Shown here: positions 17,594 through 27,600 of the stretch, piece after piece
Layout: every line of letters starts with the position of its first letter
Numbering within the stretch: position 1 is the first letter of the stretch
DNA from: Candidatus Hydrogenedentota bacterium
GTDB taxonomy: Bacteria; Hydrogenedentota; Hydrogenedentia; Hydrogenedentales; JAGMZX01
Length of the DNA stretch: 64,000 nt
Assembly (NCBI GenBank): GCA_029556545.1
Contig: JAKQEQ010000130.1
Location: 6,411 to 70,410, forward strand
Direction: 5' to 3'
The notes under the pieces: model-generated
The model's database searches: none
What the model was told of the DNA's origin: nothing
What the model saw: the letters and a program-made list of their open reading frames with translations, nothing else
Translations under genes and position numbers: made by a program

Positions 17594-19567
17594 CTACAGG
17601 ATGCCCTTGCCCTCGAAGACTTCCGGCACATCGAGTCCGAGATACTCAAGCGCCGTGACGCCGATGTCCAACAGCGTCGGGTCTTCCGCCGTCTTGCGGT
17701 TGGCGAAAAGGACGCCGGGCGTGTCGGCCACGTCGGAACTGGCGTGCTCGCCGCTCCACTTATCGAGATTGGGCGAAAAGACCTCGTTCGGCGCGGCGCC
17801 GGACGCCGAAGCTTTCGCCGTCTGGTAGCCCTCGGCATAGCCGAGTTGGATGTCCGGCGATTCGATCTTCGATTCGCCCTGATCGCCGTGCAGTACGTAG
17901 ATCGCGCCGAAAATCTTCTCGCCCGTCTCCGGATCCGTGACCTCGGCCAGCTTGCCGCGGATTTCCTCGATCAGGGCGGGCGCGTCCTCGGGCGGGACGA
18001 TGCCCTGACCCTCGCGGCCGCGCAGGTTGAGGAAGATCATCCCGAGCCCGAGACCATAGGCCCGCGTGCGCGACCAGTCGAACCCCTGCAAGTACTTCTC
18101 ATCCGTGTATGCCGTCGCGGGGTCGGTTTGCCCCTTCACGGCGAGGTAGCCGTTGCGCACGAGCCACGTGTTGACGCTGAAGCCCGTGCGGAAGCTGTGG
18201 AAGCCATGGTCCGAAATCACCATGAGGAGATCGTTCGGTTCGAGTCGCCGCATCACGTCGCCGATGATGCCGTCCATGGTCTGATACGTGTCCTCGACCG
18301 CGCGCCCATACTTCGCCGCGCCCTCGGGCGTGTAGAGCGGGTGCTTCGGGTCGCGGAAACGCCAGAACATGTGCGAAACCCGGTCCGTGGCGGTCCACGC
18401 CGCGACCAGCAGATCAAAATTACCGCGGTCGATCTCGTCGAGACACAGTTGCCGCCGCCAAGCCATGGTGCGCTTCACGTCCTCGAGGAACATGTCCTCG
18501 GTCATGTCATCCTTTTGAAGCGCCTTCGTGTCGTAGACCCAGCCGATGGTCTTGAAGAGGCCGTAACGATCGGCGAGTTCCCCGGCGTAGGTCGCCGGCG
18601 CGCTGATCGGGATCATCGGTTCCCGAGGGTGCATCTGGAGGCAGGTCATGTAGACGCGGACCGGCGCATCGCCTTGCATCAGATGGAACCGGCTGATGGC
18701 GCGCACGTTGTGCTTCGGCGATAGCGCGAAGGTCCACTCCATCCACGGCGACCACTCGCCTTCGCCCAGCGCGACCTCCTGGCCCTGGACGGTGATGCGT
18801 GTCGTCTTTGCCGACCGGTCCACGACCACTTCGACCGGGACCTCCGCGTACTGGCCGCGTTTGCCGGGGATGCCGATGCCGGGCACCCGGACCGTGGCGG
18901 TGTCGCCGTTGAATTCGAGCGGCAGGCGCATGCCGCCGGGCACTGGCTCCGGCTTCGTGAAGTCCTCGGAAAACGCGAAGTAGGTGCTTTGCGTCCCGCG
19001 GATGTCCGGAACGTCCAGGCCGCACAACTGGCAACAGCCCTCGGACAGATCGTCCACGGGATACGCGAACGGCACCACCAGCGCCTTCACGCGCGCGCCT
19101 TGGTCGTTGGCCGTCTTCCAGAACGTGTCGCCCTTGCGATAGTTCATGTACGTCGCCGGGTTAGCGAGCGCGCCGTCAGGCGCGAGGTCCGGCTGTTTTG
19201 TGACGCCGAAGCCCGGTGCGGGGAAGTAGTTGCCGGGATTGCGACGAAGGAAATCGAAAATGCCGTGATTCACCGGCGTGCGGCACGTGGCGAAATTCGA
19301 CCATGCCGTCGGCGATTGCGGCGGGTTGCTCGATGCGAGGGGAACGAAGGTTCCGTTGCCCTCGAGTTGGGCTACGTGCGGCAGTTCGCCGGCATCAATC
19401 ATTTGGCGCGTGATCTTCGGGTCCACGCCATCAAAACCGAGAATGATCACGCGGCCCTTGGCGTTGGCCAACTCGGCCTCGGCAAGACCGCCGGCAAGCA
19501 CGGAAAGCAGCGCCAATACCGCCGCCCGGCGGTGGAACATCGATATCTGAACACGACGACCAAGCAT
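17594..19567 (-). CDS. Exported type I phosphodiesterase / nucleotide pyrophosphatase-like protein
   Basis: A 657-residue member of the alkaline phosphatase superfamily, type I phosphodiesterase branch. Visible motifs: the first metal site GFDGVD, the nucleophile region SPTAWSNFATCRTPVNHGI, the central AWTATDRVSHMFW and the late metal site ISDHGFHSF. The N-terminus (RRAAVLALLSVLAGGLAEA) is a signal peptide, so it is secreted. ATG 19567 is preceded by GAGGAG ten bases upstream. The length exceeds a minimal phosphodiesterase because of an insert of about 250 residues between the nucleophile and the distal metal motifs. The phosphoester substrate is unknown. It shares a divergent region with the Gfo/Idh gene. 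Confidence 0.85.
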   Translation of the reverse strand: MLGRRVQISMFHRRAAVLALLSVLAGGLAEAELANAKGRVIILGFDGVDPKITRQMIDAGELPHVAQLEGNGTFVPLASSNPPQSPTAWSNFATCRTPVNHGIFDFLRRNPGNYFPAPGFGVTKQPDLAPDGALANPATYMNYRKGDTFWKTANDQGARVKALVVPFAYPVDDLSEGCCQLCGLDVPDIRGTQSTYFAFSEDFTKPEPVPGGMRLPLEFNGDTATVRVPGIGIPGKRGQYAEVPVEVVVDRSAKTTRITVQGQEVALGEGEWSPWMEWTFALSPKHNVRAISRFHLMQGDAPVRVYMTCLQMHPREPMIPISAPATYAGELADRYGLFKTIGWVYDTKALQKDDMTEDMFLEDVKRTMAWRRQLCLDEIDRGNFDLLVAAWTATDRVSHMFWRFRDPKHPLYTPEGAAKYGRAVEDTYQTMDGIIGDVMRRLEPNDLLMVISDHGFHSFRTGFSVNTWLVRNGYLAVKGQTDPATAYTDEKYLQGFDWSRTRAYGLGLGMIFLNLRGREGQGIVPPEDAPALIEEIRGKLAEVTDPETGEKIFGAIYVLHGDQGESKIESPDIQLGYAEGYQTAKASASGAAPNEVFSPNLDKWSGEHASSDVADTPGVLFANRKTAEDPTLLDIGVTALEYLGLDVPEVFEGKGIL

Positions 19568-19677
19568 TTCTTCGGGACTCCTCAAACGTTTTCATTCCCA
19601 CGCGCGAAGAAGCCGCAGCCTAGCGCACCCCGCCTTTTCAGAACAAACGTGCCGCCCGCTTTATGCGATGACCTTCG

Positions 19678-19695
19678 GTCGGATCAGTCGGATCG
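19678..19695 (+). repeat. Two 9-bp tandem units, GTCGGATCN
   Basis: GTCGGATCA and GTCGGATCG sit between the phosphodiesterase and Gfo/Idh genes. Only two copies, but they match the 9-bp family at 40602. Confidence 0.45.
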
Positions 19696-19821
19696 GCATT
19701 TCCTTGCTTCCGGCGGCATGAATGGTTCACAATGGAAACCTGCTTTTTCGAGTTTTGGTCCCATATGGGAGTTCGCCGTCGCGCGAACGGGTCGCAACCT
19801 GAATTCTGGGAGACACAGGTC

Positions 19822-21135
19822 ATGGGTATTTCACGCAGGAAGTTCCTCGGTACGTCCGCCGCGGCAGTGATTGTCGCCGGAACGCGGGCGAAAGGCAAGG
19901 TCTTTGGCGCGAATGATCGCATTCGCGTATGCGTTGTCGGTTTCAACGGCCAGGGCGGCAGCCACATCGACAACATCATGGAGCAGCCGGATGCGGAGGT
20001 GGTCGCGCTGTGCGACGTGGATTCGCGCGTCCTGGCCCGCGGCGCGGCGATGATGAAGCGAAAACAGGACAAGACACCGAAGACCTACGTGGACGTGCGG
20101 GACGTGATGGCGGACGCGGATATCGACGCGATCAGCACGGCGACGCCGAACCACTGGCATTCGCTGATCACGGTGTGGGCCTGCCAGGCGGGCAAGGACG
20201 TATACGTGGAGAAGCCCCTCTCGCACAGCGTATGGGAAGGGCGCCAGGTAGCCGCCGCCGCGGAGAAGTATGGCCGCATCGTCATGCACGGCACGCAAAG
20301 TCGATCGAACCCGACGCTCATCCGCGACATCGGGCTCATGCACAAGGGCTTCATCGGCGAGATCGTCCACTCGCGCGGCTACGTCTACAAGAACGGCAAC
20401 CGCATGGCCATCGGACACGGCGCGTCCGCCGACGTGCCGGACTATCTGAACTGGCCGCTCTGGCAGGGGCCGGCGCAGGAAAAGCCGTATCTGGTGAACG
20501 CGGACGCCTCGACGCCGCGCGGCCTGCTCGTGCATTACAACTGGCACTGGGTCTGGGAATACGGCAACGGCGAAATCGGCAACCAGGGCGTCCACGAGAT
20601 GGACATCGCCTGCTGGGGCCACAACCGCGGCCTCCCCGTCAAGATTTCGAGCACGGGCGGGCGCTACAAGTGGGACGACGACGGCGAGACGCCGAACACG
20701 CAAGCCACGCAGTTCACTTACGCGGACGGATCGATGATGACCTTCGAGGTGCGCAACCTGGGTTCGTTCCAGGAGGCCGACGGCGGCGACTGCGGTAACA
20801 GCTTCTTCGGCACGGAGGGCTACTACGTCCGCGGGCGCGGCTTCTTCGACTACAAGAACAAGCCCATCCAGGTGGACGAGCCGGAGCCTGCGGGGCTTCC
20901 GAAATTCGCGCATTTCTTCAAGGCCATCCGTTCGCGCAATCCCGAGGACGTGACCGCGCCGGCGCTGGCGGGACATCTGTCGTGCGTCCACTGCCACATC
21001 GGGAACATCGCGTACCGCATCGGTCACACGCTCGACTTTGACCCCGCAACCGAGACCTTTGTCAACAATGACGCGGCCAACGCGCTGATCAAACGGTCCT
21101 ATCGCGAAGGCTTCGAAGTGCCGCAGGTGGCGTAA
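19822..21135 (+). CDS. Tat-exported Gfo/Idh/MocA-family oxidoreductase
   Basis: A 437-residue NAD(P)-dependent oxidoreductase. It begins with a Tat motif (SRRKFLG) and a short hydrophobic stretch, then a Rossmann fold (IRVCVVGFNGQGG), the family motif EKPLSHSVWEG with its conserved Lys, and a C-terminal alpha/beta domain with a metal- or substrate-side HxxD-like region (GVHEMDIACWG). Gfo/Idh proteins oxidise or reduce sugar hydroxyls, often at C3. Tat export implies the protein folds with its nucleotide before crossing the membrane. I chose ATG 19822 after GGGAGACACAGGTC. The DUF1080 gene follows 123 bases later; together they suit formation and cleavage of 3-keto-glycosides outside the cytoplasm. 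Confidence 0.88.
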   Translation: MGISRRKFLGTSAAAVIVAGTRAKGKVFGANDRIRVCVVGFNGQGGSHIDNIMEQPDAEVVALCDVDSRVLARGAAMMKRKQDKTPKTYVDVRDVMADADIDAISTATPNHWHSLITVWACQAGKDVYVEKPLSHSVWEGRQVAAAAEKYGRIVMHGTQSRSNPTLIRDIGLMHKGFIGEIVHSRGYVYKNGNRMAIGHGASADVPDYLNWPLWQGPAQEKPYLVNADASTPRGLLVHYNWHWVWEYGNGEIGNQGVHEMDIACWGHNRGLPVKISSTGGRYKWDDDGETPNTQATQFTYADGSMMTFEVRNLGSFQEADGGDCGNSFFGTEGYYVRGRGFFDYKNKPIQVDEPEPAGLPKFAHFFKAIRSRNPEDVTAPALAGHLSCVHCHIGNIAYRIGHTLDFDPATETFVNNDAANALIKRSYREGFEVPQVA

Positions 21136-21156
21136 GCCCGAGGGAAGACGCCTATA

Positions 21157-21193
21157 CCCAGGGATGGCCGACGCCGCGTCGGCCGTCCCTGGG
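21157..21193 (+). terminator. Long hairpin after the Gfo/Idh gene
   Basis: CCCAGGGA-T-GGCCGACG pairs with CGTCGGCC-G-TCCCTGGG around a CCG loop, giving 16 pairs with one mismatch. No T-run follows, so it is either a weak terminator or a REP-like palindrome. Confidence 0.45.
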
Positions 21194-21258
21194 TTCCACG
21201 CGCCGGGTCGGCTATAATTCGGAATCAGGCTTTGGACAACATGCGGGAGACCTTGGTC

Positions 21259-22287
21259 ATGACGACGAAAAAGATTCTCGCCTCTTTTCTTACGGCTGTG
21301 GCGATCGCGGCGTATGCGCTTTGCCTTGCCCCCGCGTGCGCCGCGCCGGCGATCGAGGAACAGTTCCCCACGACGCCCGACCCCTTCATGGGCGATTGGG
21401 TGGGCCGCTGGTCGGAGGAGGAAGACATCGACCCGGAGATCGCCGCCCAGGTGTTCCCGATAGGCCGCGACCGGTACCGCATAAACCTCGTCCCCAAGCT
21501 CGACATGCGCTGTCCGCCCCTGCTTGTGGTCGAGGTCGAACGCAGCGGCGACTCGCTCTCGTTCAAGCAAGGCGGCATCTCGGGCGAGTTCCGGGACGGC
21601 GTATGCACCGGAAGCCGCCGTGCGGGCGGCGCCACGTTCCAGATGAAAAAGACCGAGCGTCTCTCCATTTCGCTTGGCGAGGCGCCGCCGCAAGGAGCGA
21701 TTGTCCTATACGACGGCACGAATCTCGACCAATGGGAAGCGGCCGAGGGTTGGGAAATCCTGCCCGACGGAACGCTCATGGTCACTCCCGACGGCAAGGA
21801 CCTGAAGTCGAAGGCCACGTACAAAGACGTGCGGATGCACATCGAGTTTCGCACGCCGCTGCTGCCGCACGCGCGCGGCCAGCAGCGTGGGAACAGCGGG
21901 GTCTTCCTTCAGGACGCCTACGAGATTCAGATTCTCGACAGTTACGGTCTCGAAGGCTACTACAACGAATGCGGCGCCTTGTATAAGGTGGCCGCGCCGC
22001 GCGTGAACGCCTGCGCGCCGCCGCTCCAGTGGCAGACCTACGACATCACCTACCGCGCGCCGATCTACGATGACGACGGAACCCTGCGCGCCAATCCCTA
22101 TATGACCGTATTCCACAACGGCGTGCTGGTGCACAACTACCAGGAAGTGCCCTGGCGCACCGACTGGAAGGAAAAGGACCGGCTTCGGCCCCCGCCCACC
22201 GAGCCCGGCCCCATTCGCCTTCAGGCGCACCACAACTACATCCAGTTCCGGAATATCTGGCTGTTCGACTTGCGCGACGCGCAATGA
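21259..22287 (+). CDS. Secreted DUF1080 protein (3-keto-disaccharide hydrolase-like)
   Basis: A 342-residue exported protein. After a signal peptide (KILASFLTAVAIAAYALC) comes an N-terminal region of about 110 residues not typical of DUF1080, then the DUF1080 domain (about 145-342) with IVLYDGTNLDQWE, RGNSGVFLQDAYEIQILDSYG and the closing PIRLQAHHNYIQFRNIW. DUF1080 proteins adopt a concanavalin-like fold; characterised relatives hydrolyse or hydrate 3-keto-glycosides. ATG 21259 is preceded by GGGAG; two upstream in-frame starts would spoil the signal peptide. It follows the Tat oxidoreductase, whose product it may process. Confidence 0.82.
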   Translation: MTTKKILASFLTAVAIAAYALCLAPACAAPAIEEQFPTTPDPFMGDWVGRWSEEEDIDPEIAAQVFPIGRDRYRINLVPKLDMRCPPLLVVEVERSGDSLSFKQGGISGEFRDGVCTGSRRAGGATFQMKKTERLSISLGEAPPQGAIVLYDGTNLDQWEAAEGWEILPDGTLMVTPDGKDLKSKATYKDVRMHIEFRTPLLPHARGQQRGNSGVFLQDAYEIQILDSYGLEGYYNECGALYKVAAPRVNACAPPLQWQTYDITYRAPIYDDDGTLRANPYMTVFHNGVLVHNYQEVPWRTDWKEKDRLRPPPTEPGPIRLQAHHNYIQFRNIWLFDLRDAQ

Positions 22288-22336
22288 TCGTCCACTCGAG
22301 CGCGGATCCGCGTGAGCCCCTGGCCGACGCGCTGTC

Positions 22337-22786
22337 TTACAGGCCGAACTGCGCCATGTGATGTTCGAAGTGGCGCACGTGGAATTTGCCCCAGGCGCGC
22401 GCGCTGAGTTCCCCAAAAAAAGGATGCATTGCCGCGGGCAGCGTTCCGGCGTCTCGGCGCGCAAGGTACTCCTCCACTGTCTGGCGTAACGATTCCAGAT
22501 CGCTCTCCGGCGGTGTTTCTGGCGCGCCTTTCCGTTGCGGCAGACGGATGTTCCGAGGGATTGCCGCGAGCCCGTGAAGGATCAGGGGCCCGAATATCCA
22601 CCGGCTGCGCCAATTGCCGCGAAACGGTAGTGGCGGTCCTTCTCCCATGGAATAACGCACGGTGGCGGCCAAGTGCGCGAACAGTTGCGCAGGCGTCATC
22701 TTCCCCCATTGCGGCGTCGCGTCGAGAGGCACGCGGGACAAGCGATCCAACGCGCGCGCCGCGTATGCGCGATCAAAGACCGGCAC
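22337..22786 (-). CDS. DUF1569 / DinB-like helical bundle protein
   Basis: A 149-residue protein starting at GTG 22786. The patterns KMTPAQLFAHLAATVRYSM and HPFFGELSARAWGKFHVRH are those of DUF1569 proteins in the DinB superfamily of four-helix bundles, which often bind a metal through three His residues; His at the end of the second motif (HVRHFEHHMAQFGL) fits. Function is unknown for the family. It starts 6 bases after the stop of a small lipoprotein gene on the same strand, so the two are probably cotranscribed. Cytoplasmic. Confidence 0.75.
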   Translation of the reverse strand: MPVFDRAYAARALDRLSRVPLDATPQWGKMTPAQLFAHLAATVRYSMGEGPPLPFRGNWRSRWIFGPLILHGLAAIPRNIRLPQRKGAPETPPESDLESLRQTVEEYLARRDAGTLPAAMHPFFGELSARAWGKFHVRHFEHHMAQFGL

Positions 22787-22792
22787 GGGCGG

Positions 22793-23215
22793 CTACAACG
22801 CCGGCGCGCAGCGTTCTTGCACGACTACCGTGAAGACCGCCTCGTTCGACGCCGCCACGTCGACCGCCACAGGCCGTTCCGTGATTACCGGAAGGGTAAT
22901 GGTTCCCGGCGCGGGCAGGAGAACGCGTAGGCGAATCAGCACCTGCTCCGGGTACGACTCCATCACCAGCACCTCCGGCCCCAACACGGCATAGCCGCTG
23001 TTCGGAAACTGGAAGCTGCCGCGAAGGCGCCATTCCGCGTCCGTCAGGTTCTCCTTCGTGAGATGTCCCTCAAGTCCGTATGGCCCTCGCACTGCATAGC
23101 CGAACGGGCCGGACAACGGAATCAGCGTAACCGGCAGATCCGGGTTTCCGCACGGACAGCCGCTGAGCACTACCGCCGCCAGCACCGCGACTACGACCGC
23201 ACTCCGCGCTAACAT
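22793..23215 (-). CDS. Small lipoprotein of unknown function
   Basis: A 140-residue putative lipoprotein. The signal sequence ends in a lipobox (VVLSGC) with acylated Cys20, followed by Pro. GGGAG lies upstream of ATG 23215. The mature part is predicted mostly beta by its alternating hydrophobic pattern (VLIRLRVLLPAPGTITLPV, EAVFTVVVQ) and has no family I recognise. Two further Cys are present (Cys22 and one near the end), possibly a disulfide. It is first in a pair with the DUF1569 gene. Confidence 0.65.
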   Translation of the reverse strand: MLARSAVVVAVLAAVVLSGCPCGNPDLPVTLIPLSGPFGYAVRGPYGLEGHLTKENLTDAEWRLRGSFQFPNSGYAVLGPEVLVMESYPEQVLIRLRVLLPAPGTITLPVITERPVAVDVAASNEAVFTVVVQERCAPAL

Positions 23216-23372
23216 GGCTTTATCTCCCTTTTCTCATTCGCCAAGGCCATCATTATAACATACCCCGCGTGGCGTCCTTTGTTTCGCTGTGCGCGATTTT
23301 CCGTGGCGCGAAACCGGAAGTCATGTTATCATGTTATGAGACAAGCGTTTCGAGGTAATGTGCAATGAGTGC

Positions 23373-23407
23373 TTGACATTGCGGATGAAGTGGAGTAAAC
23401 TGTTTAC
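23373..23407 (+). promoter_or_regulatory. Strong sigma-70 promoter with palindromic operator
   Basis: TTGACA (23373-23378) and TAAACT (23396-23401) are separated by 17 bases. The perfect inverted repeat GTAAAC-T-GTTTAC (23395-23407) covers the -10 box, a position where a bound dimeric regulator would block transcription. Confidence 0.6.
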
Positions 23408-23476
23408 AAATAGGGCGGTTTTTACGCTCCCTAGCAGTTCCGACAGATGGTGCCGGTTGGAGAGGAGGACGTTCTC

Positions 23477-23659
23477 TTGAAGCACATCACGTACGTGTCC
23501 AGTCGAAAGCCCATGACCGCCGCAGCCTGGCAGGACGTGCTCTGCCAAATCGTCATGGCCGCCAACGCCTTGGTTGAGGCGCTCGGGGGCAGTGCGCCCT
23601 TCCTGGGCCTTATCAACAGCAAGTGTGAGATTCCCACGCCGAACAATCCCGGTAGCTAG
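23477..23659 (+). CDS. Possible 60-residue protein of unknown function
   Basis: A short frame read from TTG 23477, chosen because GGAGAGGAGG lies eight bases upstream and a strong promoter begins 100 bases upstream. The frame contains a central hydrophobic-amphipathic stretch (VLCQIVMAANALVEALGG) and ends in NNPGS. A GTG at 23447 is an alternative start but has no ribosome site. No family is recognised. The promoter-operator and ribosome site support expression; the protein sequence itself offers no independent support, so it could also be the leader of an RNA. Confidence 0.4.
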   Translation: MKHITYVSSRKPMTAAAWQDVLCQIVMAANALVEALGGSAPFLGLINSKCEIPTPNNPGS

Positions 23660-23800
23660 ACATGGCCGGATCGCGTTGGTTCGCCTGTGGGCGCGGCGTC
23701 CCCTTTGCCCTCGTGCGGAGCGGTCGGGCGGGATGCAAGACGTTTTTCTCGTATTCGTGAGGAGTTGTGGATCGCCGTTCTTTCGAAGACGGGAAAACTA

Positions 23801-23829
23801 TTGACAAGAAAGGCGTATTCGCGCATACT
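23801..23829 (+). promoter_or_regulatory. Promoter of the lipoprotein block
   Basis: TTGACA (23801-23806), a 17-base spacer and CATACT (23824-23829) lie 95 bases upstream of the leucine-rich-repeat lipoprotein gene and point toward it. Confidence 0.55.
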
Positions 23830-23924
23830 ATGAAGGACATGGAAGGGCGGCGCACGATGCTCCGCTCGCGGTTATCACCTGATGCCGATGGGGCGGCTCG
23901 CAGGCCCCCAGGAAGGTTGACGCC

Positions 23925-24515
23925 ATGTGGACGAAATGTTTAAGAATGGTTGGACTCGTTGGACTTCTCGGATGCCTTTCGCTGGGCCTTGCCGGATGCC
24001 CGTGTATCGGCGGCCCGTTTCTGATCCGCGACGCCGCGCTCGAGTCCGCGGTGCGCGCGGCCTTGGGCAAACCCTTTGGCTGCCTGTCGAGGAATGACCT
24101 GCTCCGAGTTACCGAAATCCAGGCGGCGAACCTGAATATCCACACGCTTGACGGCATCGAGAACTGCAAGAACCTTCGGATTCTCAATCTGAAAAACAAT
24201 TTGATCCAATCGATCACGCCTTTGACCACGCTGATCAACCTGACATTCCTCGATCTGGGGTTTAACGAAGTGTCGCACCTGGAGCCGCTCGCCGGCCTGT
24301 TTTTTCTGGACCAGTTGTATCTCGATGGGAACGAAATCCTTGATTTGAAGCCGCTGGTCGCGAATGCGGTGAACGGCGGACTGGGCGACGGCGATATACT
24401 CGTCCTGCCGGCGACGGTGCTCGGTTCGGATAACGAAATCCAGGAAATATTCCGGGACGACGTCCAAACCTTGCATAACGCCGGAGTTCGCGTATTCGTC
24501 GAGGACCGTCCCTAG
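23925..24515 (+). CDS. Leucine-rich-repeat lipoprotein
   Basis: A 196-residue lipoprotein with lipobox LAGC (Cys25, then Pro). A short helical cap (DAALESAVRAALGKP) leads into about four internalin-type LRR units of roughly 22 residues: IHTLDGIENCKNLRILNLK, ITPLTTLINLTFLDLGFN, LEPLAGLFFLDQLYLDGN and LKPLVANAV. Such repeats make a curved protein-binding surface. The closing LHNAGVRVFVED is typical of Planctomycetes-type LRR proteins. It heads a rightward block with two giant vWA lipoproteins and is probably transcribed from the promoter at 23801. GGAAGG precedes ATG 23925. Confidence 0.8.
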   Translation: MWTKCLRMVGLVGLLGCLSLGLAGCPCIGGPFLIRDAALESAVRAALGKPFGCLSRNDLLRVTEIQAANLNIHTLDGIENCKNLRILNLKNNLIQSITPLTTLINLTFLDLGFNEVSHLEPLAGLFFLDQLYLDGNEILDLKPLVANAVNGGLGDGDILVLPATVLGSDNEIQEIFRDDVQTLHNAGVRVFVEDRP

Positions 24516-24638
24516 AGCAACCAAGACCGGAAGCCGCGGTTCACCGCGTCCGGGCGTGTGGAGCGGGCGTTGTCCCGCTTTTTGGCCGGTACGCAGACGG
24601 CCCGAGCGGTGCGAACTACAGCGTTGAGGTATATTGCC

Positions 24639-27600
24639 ATGACGACGATAACCCCGCGCGCACGGATGCTTGCCGCGACCGTCGCGCTGCTCGTGCTTTC
24701 GGGTTGCCCCCTGTTCCCGCAGCTTAGCGTCACCCCGCGCGCCCTGGATTTCGGCGAAGCCGGCGTAACCCGCAACTTCACCATCCTCAATTCAGGCGGC
24801 GGCGTGCTGGATTGGGTTGTCGAGGAAGTGGTTCGCGCCAATCCGGACGCGCCCTGGACGGCACAGGACGTGCCCTGGCTCGCGGTGGACCCGGCGTCGG
24901 GAAGCACCACCCGGGAAACGGACCGGGTGACGCTAACCGCGAACCGGTCCGGCCAGGCCGCGGGCCAATACACCAACACGGGCGTGCGCATTGTCTCGAA
25001 CGCGGGCACGGAAGTGATTCCCGTGGCCATGTCCGTTACCGCCACGTTGATCGTCTCGCCGACGCAGTTTACGCTTTCCGGCGTCGCCACCAGCGCGACA
25101 TTTAGCATCAGCAATATCGGCGCGCAATCCGCCTCCTGGGAGGTGCTCTACGTTCCCGATCCGCAGTCGCCGGCAACCACCCAACCGCTGCCGCCCGGAA
25201 TCACCGTCGCCCCTGCGACGGGGACCACGGCCTCCGGCGCGGCTACCGCCGTATCCGTCTCGTGGGCGGCCGGGCAGGACACCTTCTACCTGCGGGTCGT
25301 ATCCGCGGCGGGGTCGCAGTTGCTTTCCTTCGTCTTTGGCGCGCAACTGCAAGGGCTCGAAGTAACGCCTTCGCCGTTGACGCTTTACGTCGATTCGAAT
25401 GCGCAGAATGCGGATACTGCCATCCCGCAGACGCCCAGCAGGCTGACCATTCGCAACGTGGGGGCCGTGGTGCGTAATTGGACCGTCAAGGTGGTGAATC
25501 GCGTCAGCCCCAATCTCGGCGCGCCTATCAGTGTCGCACCGTCCTCCGGGGCGACGCCCGCCGGGCAGGAAAGCCAGGTGCAGGTCGCGGTATCCGATCC
25601 GCGTGGTATCGTGGCGGGCAGCGGGACCTATGATCTGATTGTCGAGTCCGGAGACGGTTCGCTGATTGTCCCCCTCGTGATCGAGATTTTGCCGATCCCC
25701 GCGATTGCGATTTCCGATGCGCCGAACCCCGAGGAAGCCTTTCCCACAGTCGAACCGCTTACGACGCTCGATTTCGGGCGCGAAGAGGTGCAGAAGGAAT
25801 TCTGGGTCGTCAATACCGGGTCGCGCGGGTCGCGCCTCTATTTCCGCGTTACTCATGACGACCAGGGCGTGACCAGCCCGCTCATTGTCGATGTGGTCCC
25901 CATCGAGGGCGACACCACCGGCGCCGACCGCGACTTCTACATCCCCGAGTTCGGCGACTTCGTCGACGGTGTGCCGGTGAAGGTTACCGTCGACCGGAGC
26001 AACATGACCGAGGACATCGAGTTCAGGACAGTCACTGTTGAAGCGTTCGACGCCGATTTCCAGTTTCCGCTCGATGCGGTTGAGAAACAGTCGATCCAGA
26101 TTCGGGTCGAGCGGCCGCCGTTGCGGATGGAAGGGACCTTGAATCGGAGCCGGCCGCCTTACGTCGAGCGTTTCGTGTTCATGTTGCGCGACACGGTCGG
26201 GCGAATTATCCCGACGCGCGCCGCGGAGGACCTCGCGCGCCTGCAGTTCCTGGTGTATGAGGACGAAGTGCTGATCGATCCGCGCGAGACGAATCAGTTC
26301 GTCTCCCTGCCGGACGACCTGCGCGTCAATCTGGTCCTGATGCTCGATTTTACCGGCAGCATGTTCTTCGCGGGCACCGAGGACCCGATAACGCCGCTTG
26401 CGCCCGGCGAAGCCATCGAAATCATGAAACAGGGCGCGGCCCTGTTCCTCGACGATCTGCCGGCCAGCTATCGTGTCGCGATCATGTATTACAACGACCG
26501 GCAACAACTCTCGCGCGTGATCCACCAGTTCTCGACGGACCGGAATTCGCTCAAGGCGGCCCTCGAGGATTTTACGCTGCCCACTGCGCAGCACGGCGTG
26601 TCCACCGTCCGCGATGCGCTTATAGACGCCATGAACGTGTTGTTGGAGGAGGATCCCGCGGAGACCTTGCCCTTCGACGACGCCGACGTACGCGCCCTCG
26701 TGTACATAACCGACGGCGTCGACAACGCCTCCGCCGCGTCCGAGAATGACGTGCTCACCCGCGCGGAGGAGACCCGGGTGCGCCTGTATCCCATCGCGTA
26801 CTCGGCAAACGGCGAGACGGTCAACTACGCCGAATTGCTCGTTCAGGCAACAGACTCGGGCGGGCACCTTTACGCGGTGAACGACGTGGAGGACCTTACT
26901 CGCGTGCTCGGCAGCGAGCGGAGCCTGGTCCTGGAACCGTCCATGCTCTCCGGGCCGAATCTTGTCTACTTCAATGTGGGCAACGTGGGCGCCTCGAACC
27001 TCTCCTGGAACCTTGCGGTGACGCTCGGCCAGGAGTGGATCTCGAACGTCGCGCCGTCCGGCTCGGTCCTCTTGCCGGGCGAGTCCGCGCCGGTCGCCGT
27101 GAGCCTGAATCCGTCCGCCGCGCCGCTCGGGAGCCGCGTCGAGGGCGAAATAGCCATCACCTCCGGTGATGGCGCGGCGACCATCGTAATACGCATGACC
27201 CCCGCCGATGACGGTCTCGGCAATATCGTTGCGTCGAATCTGACCGTTTCGCTTCAAGACGAGCCCGGAACGCTCTGGAACGACCTGCGCAACCAGGTTG
27301 TCTTCACGTACATCACCCCGAAGGAAGTCAGCTTCAGCTACCGGCTTGTCACTCGGTACACGCCGCCCAGCGGACCAGCCATCCAAGGCCAGTTCCAGCG
27401 TGACGGCGTCTTCTTCCCCGGCGACGTGTTGGCGGGCCAGATCGCCATGACGACCACCGGCATTGTCGAAGACCTGCGCGCGGCCACGCCGGAAGACGCG
27501 GTGCGCGCCGAGGTGTTTGTGCGCACGGATTACGTGCCTCGGAACGTGAATCGATTCCGGATGCGTTTCTTCACTTCCTTGCCGCCGGAAGCCCCCGCGG

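Noticed and set aside
19831-21693. A 620-codon frame antisense to the Gfo/Idh and DUF1080 genes
   Set aside because: It crosses two genes with clear families and has low-complexity Arg/Val-rich content.
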